Source of the DNA: Odoribacter sp. UBA944 | Lineage (GTDB): Bacteria; Bacteroidota; Bacteroidia; Bacteroidales; Marinifilaceae | Direction of reading: 5' to 3' | Assembly (NCBI GenBank): GCA_002293375.1 | Contig: DBDA01000020.1 | Span: forward strand, 2,073 to 10,652 | Length of the DNA stretch: 8,580 bases | In this document: positions 7,028-8,580 of the stretch, one piece after another | How positions within the stretch are numbered: position 1 is the first letter of the stretch | Layout of the letters: each line of letters starts with the position of its first letter | The notes under the pieces: model-generated | Databases searched by the model: none | What the model saw: only the letters and a program-made list of their open reading frames with translations | Told to the model about the DNA's origin: nothing | Made by a program: the position numbers and the translations under genes

Positions 7028-7068
7028 GTAGATTGAATTTATGGGTTCATTGTTTTATTAGTTGCTTA

Positions 7069-7102
7069 CAAAGCTATATATTTTTCGGGCGATTTTGCCA
7101 AA
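7069..7102 (-). promoter_or_regulatory. Bacteroidetes-type promoter for tnaA
   Basis: On the minus strand the -7 box TAGCTTTG (7076-7069) matches the Bacteroidetes consensus TAnnTTTG exactly. A TTTG that can serve as the -33 box lies at 7102-7099. The spacer is 22 bases, slightly longer than the usual 19-21. Transcription would start near 7062-7065, leaving about 35-40 bases of leader before the tnaA ATG. Its -33 box is separated by one base from the -33 box of the opposite promoter. Confidence 0.6.
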
Positions 7103-7124
7103 TGGCGCAGAAAGTTTACCTTTG
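7094..7124 (+). promoter_or_regulatory. Bacteroidetes-type promoter for the SPFH-folB unit
   Basis: TTTG at 7094-7097 and TACCTTTG at 7117-7124 are separated by 19 bases. This is an exact fit to the Bacteroidetes primary sigma factor consensus (TTTG, 19-21 bases, TAnnTTTG). Transcription would begin near 7130, giving a leader of about 35 bases before the ATG at 7164. The spacer includes GCCAAATGGC (7097-7106), an imperfect dyad that could be a protein-binding site, but it is short enough to be chance. Confidence 0.75.
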
Positions 7125-7163
7125 GGACATATAATTTTATCTTACATTTAGAGTCTGTTTATT

Positions 7164-7898
7164 ATGGAAGCAAGTAAAAAAATCATTCCCGCAGCGGTGG
7201 TGGTTGTTATTCTGGTCATTGCATTGGCCGGCAGTTTTTATACGATCAATACCGGGGAGCGGGGGGTGGTATTGCGGTTCGGTAAGTTGACCGCGAATGT
7301 CGGAGAGGGTTTGCACCTGAAGATGCCTTTTGTGGATCAGGTGGAGGTGCTGTCGATCCGGGACCATAATTTGACGATGAAGCAGGAGGTCTCTTCCAGT
7401 GATATCCAGACTATTTCTGTGGAGGTGGGTTTGGTGTATTCGTTGGATCCGGAGAAGGTGGACCACATTTACCAAACGTATGGTAAAAATATTGAAGTGA
7501 CCCTGGTGCGTCCTACTTTGTCCGAAAAGATCAATGCGGTGATCGCCGAATATCCGATCGAAGCTTTTGTGGAGAAGCGGGCGGAGATCTCGAACCGGAT
7601 CAATACGGCGTTTGCGGGTCAGGTAGGCGGCAGCGGTATTTTAGTGAAAAGTTTGCTGATCACGAACCACGATTTCAGCGATGAGTTTAACAAGGCGATC
7701 GAGGATAAAAAGATCGCCGAGCAGGGGGCCCTGACTGCTAAGTTTACGCTGGAACGGATGAAGTTGGAGGCGGAAGCCCAAAAGATTAAACAGGCATCGC
7801 TTTCGCCGATGGTGCTTCAGGAGATGGCTATTAATAAATGGGACGGTAAGATGCCTCAGTATTTCAGCGGGCAACTCCCTTTTTTGACGATTAAATAG
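7164..7898 (+). CDS. SPFH/prohibitin-like (Band 7) membrane protein
   Basis: The 244-residue product is a member of the SPFH superfamily (stomatin, prohibitin, flotillin, HflK/C). These proteins form large ring- or cage-like membrane scaffolds, often around proteases or other membrane complexes. It has one N-terminal membrane helix (about residues 7-24) and then the SPFH core with GERGVVLRFGKL (31-42), EGLHLKMPF (48-56) and DIQTISVEVGLVYSLD (80-95). A helical segment follows (SDEFNKAIEDKKIAEQGALTAK, about 172-193). The end, INKWDGKMPQYFSGQLPFL, resembles the C-terminal pattern of bacterial prohibitin-type proteins. The protein is shorter than HflC (~330), mainly in the coiled-coil part. No partner hflK or protease gene is adjacent; folB follows after 10 bp. 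The start gives a normal cytoplasmic tail of six residues before the helix. Confidence 0.92.
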   Translation: MEASKKIIPAAVVVVILVIALAGSFYTINTGERGVVLRFGKLTANVGEGLHLKMPFVDQVEVLSIRDHNLTMKQEVSSSDIQTISVEVGLVYSLDPEKVDHIYQTYGKNIEVTLVRPTLSEKINAVIAEYPIEAFVEKRAEISNRINTAFAGQVGGSGILVKSLLITNHDFSDEFNKAIEDKKIAEQGALTAKFTLERMKLEAEAQKIKQASLSPMVLQEMAINKWDGKMPQYFSGQLPFLTIK

Positions 7899-7908
7899 GG
7901 GGACGGGT

Positions 7909-8262
7909 ATGACCGGGATCATTGAATTGGAGGGCATGGAGTTTTATGCCTATCACGGTTGTTATGCGGCGGAACAGCTTGTCGGGAGTAAGTTCCGGGT
8001 GGATGCGGAGATCCGCTATGATTGTGCGTTGGCTGCCCGGAAGGATGAGATTGCGGATGCTCTCAGTTATCAGACTGCTTATGAAGTGATCGCCGCTGAA
8101 ATGCGAACGGTGTCCCATTTGTTGGAACATGTTGCCCAACGGATGATCGATGCTTTGTACGCGCGGTTTCCCCAAGCGGTTTGTGTGAGGATCAGGGTTT
8201 CTAAACTGAATCCGCCGTTGGGCGGAAAGGTCCGAAGTAGTAGCGTGACTTTGGAAAAGTAG
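7909..8262 (+). CDS. folB: Dihydroneopterin aldolase
   Basis: FolB converts 7,8-dihydroneopterin to 6-hydroxymethyl-7,8-dihydropterin and glycolaldehyde in folate synthesis. The 117-residue product is normal length and closely follows the Staphylococcus aureus enzyme as I remember it. Visible matches are GMEFYAYHG (9-17), the substrate-site Glu22 in AAEQ, Tyr54 in ALSYQ, Glu73 in HLLEHVAQR (70-78), and the catalytic Lys99 in RVSKLNPPLGG (96-106). All four key residues are present, so it should be active. It follows the SPFH gene by 10 bp. A purine-rich AGGGGGA (7897-7903) overlaps the upstream stop codon and lies 5 bases before the ATG, one of the few Shine-Dalgarno-like sites in the window. 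No other folate gene is visible. Confidence 0.95.
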   Translation: MTGIIELEGMEFYAYHGCYAAEQLVGSKFRVDAEIRYDCALAARKDEIADALSYQTAYEVIAAEMRTVSHLLEHVAQRMIDALYARFPQAVCVRIRVSKLNPPLGGKVRSSSVTLEK

Positions 8263-8304
8263 TTTCGGGGGAAATATACGAAATGTTTGTGTTTGCCGGC
8301 CGTC

Positions 8305-8382
8305 GCTTCGGGTTGTTGTTTCCGAAAGCGGTCTCCACGGCGGTTTTCCAAGCTCCGGCTTTCGGAATCAACAACCCGAAGC
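8305..8382. repeat. Long inverted repeat, 25-base arms with one mismatch, 28-base loop
   Basis: The left arm at 8305-8329 (GCTTCGGGTTGTTG, then TTTCCGAAAGC) pairs with the right arm at 8358-8382 (GCTTTCGGAATC, then AACAACCCGAAGC). 24 of 25 positions are complementary; the one mismatch pairs T8319 with T8368. The loop is 8330-8357. The stem could extend inward by two G-C pairs if G8357 is bulged. Its length and near-perfection far exceed chance for an intergenic region. No run of T follows the right arm, so an ordinary intrinsic terminator is not clearly supported. A REP-like or miniature mobile repeat, or an RNA processing or protection hairpin, are the alternatives. Confidence 0.85.
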
Positions 8383-8388
8383 TCAGTG

Positions 8389-8400
8389 CGTTCCGGAACG
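8389..8400. repeat. Perfect 12-base palindrome CGTTCCGGAACG
   Basis: The palindrome lies 6 bases after the right arm of the larger inverted repeat. Allowing one bulge, it extends through the flanking TGC (8387-8389) and GCA (8401-8403). ACGGC (8398-8402) could also pair with GCCGT (8299-8303), just outside the left arm of the larger repeat, so the two structures may form one branched element. Confidence 0.6.
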
Positions 8401-8525
8401 GCAGGCTATTTTCCGGGTGCGTTATCCGCCTCAAAATCGAGAAAAACAGAAACAAAAACAGTTCTCAAATAATTTCGGTGAGAAATTTAAACAGACTCTC
8501 AGTTAAACATCTCTTTATGAGTTGA

Positions 8526-8558
8526 TTTGTATTTTTTTGTAAAAATAGTTTGTCTTTG
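8526..8558 (+). promoter_or_regulatory. Possible Bacteroidetes-type promoter reading out of the window
   Basis: TTTG at 8526-8529 and TGTCTTTG at 8551-8558 are separated by 21 bases. This fits TTTG / TAnnTTTG with one mismatch (G for A at the second position of the -7 box). The surrounding sequence is A/T-rich and holds no gene, so a downstream plus-strand gene beyond 8580 is plausible. The gene itself is not visible. Confidence 0.4.
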
Positions 8559-8580
8559 TAACCCGTAGTGCATTTAGATA

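Larger units (their letters stand above)
8263..8580. other. Intergenic region without a convincing gene
   Basis: These 318 bases follow folB. Short open frames exist on both strands, but none shows a recognisable domain and they run through a strong inverted repeat, so I treat them as noise. The first half is G+C-rich and holds the hairpin element and a palindrome. The second half, from about 8430, is A/T-rich like a promoter region. No T-run follows the hairpin, so I cannot call a classical terminator for folB. Confidence 0.7.

Noticed and set aside
8305..8382. An invertible phase-variation promoter flanked by inverted repeats
   Set aside because: The 28-base segment between the arms is far shorter than known Bacteroidales invertible promoters and holds no -7/-33 boxes. 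No recombinase gene is visible.
8462..8485. A small hairpin TTCTCA / TGAGAA with an 11-base loop as a terminator
   Set aside because: The stem is only 6 weak pairs and no T-run follows.
7150..8499. A 12-base inverted match, AGAGTCTGTTTA (7150-7161) and TAAACAGACTCT (8488-8499), flanking the SPFH-folB unit
   Set aside because: Matches of this length are expected a couple of times by chance in a window this size, and there is no sign of a target duplication or transposase.
8283..8525. Short open frames (up to 80 codons) in the folB downstream region
   Set aside because: They run through both arms of the long inverted repeat, exist in several frames and on both strands, and show no domain.

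Overview
The window looks like chromosomal DNA of a Bacteroidota bacterium, most likely order Bacteroidales. By eye the G+C content is in the mid-50s percent. Four signs support this. The promoters fit the Bacteroidetes pattern TTTG / TAnnTTTG. Shine-Dalgarno sequences are mostly absent. The F-type ATP synthase operon has the order beta-epsilon-a-c-b-delta-alpha, with a short epsilon, a signal-peptide-bearing subunit a and a large insertion in beta. Finally, the tryptophanase resembles those of anaerobic Bacteroidales. I cannot name the genus from sequence alone.

Layout. Everything from base 1 to about 7027 is on the minus strand. Read in the direction of transcription it runs: tnaA (tryptophanase), a small Dabb-domain protein, a decayed piece of a YidE/AspT-type transporter gene, then the ATP synthase operon atpD, atpC, atpB, atpE, atpF, atpH and the first 275 codons of atpA, which leaves the window at base 1. 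On the plus strand, diverging from tnaA across a 136-bp intergenic region, are an SPFH/prohibitin-like membrane protein gene and folB (dihydroneopterin aldolase), 10 bp apart. The last ~320 bp (8263-8580) have no convincing gene. They hold a strong long inverted repeat, a second small palindrome and a possible promoter facing out of the window.

How it works together. The atp genes encode a proton-type F1Fo ATP synthase; gamma (atpG) is expected just beyond the left edge. TnaA splits tryptophan into indole, pyruvate and ammonia. The Dabb protein sits 18 bp behind it and is probably co-transcribed. SPFH and FolB are likely one short transcription unit. Two Bacteroidetes-type promoters sit back to back between tnaA and the SPFH gene, with their -33 boxes one base apart. 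I see no consensus promoter directly in front of atpD, so read-through from tnaA into atp is possible.

I did not find a clearly new multi-gene system. The observations most worth a second look are the internally deleted transporter remnant in front of atpD, the back-to-back divergent promoters, and the long hairpin element near the right edge.
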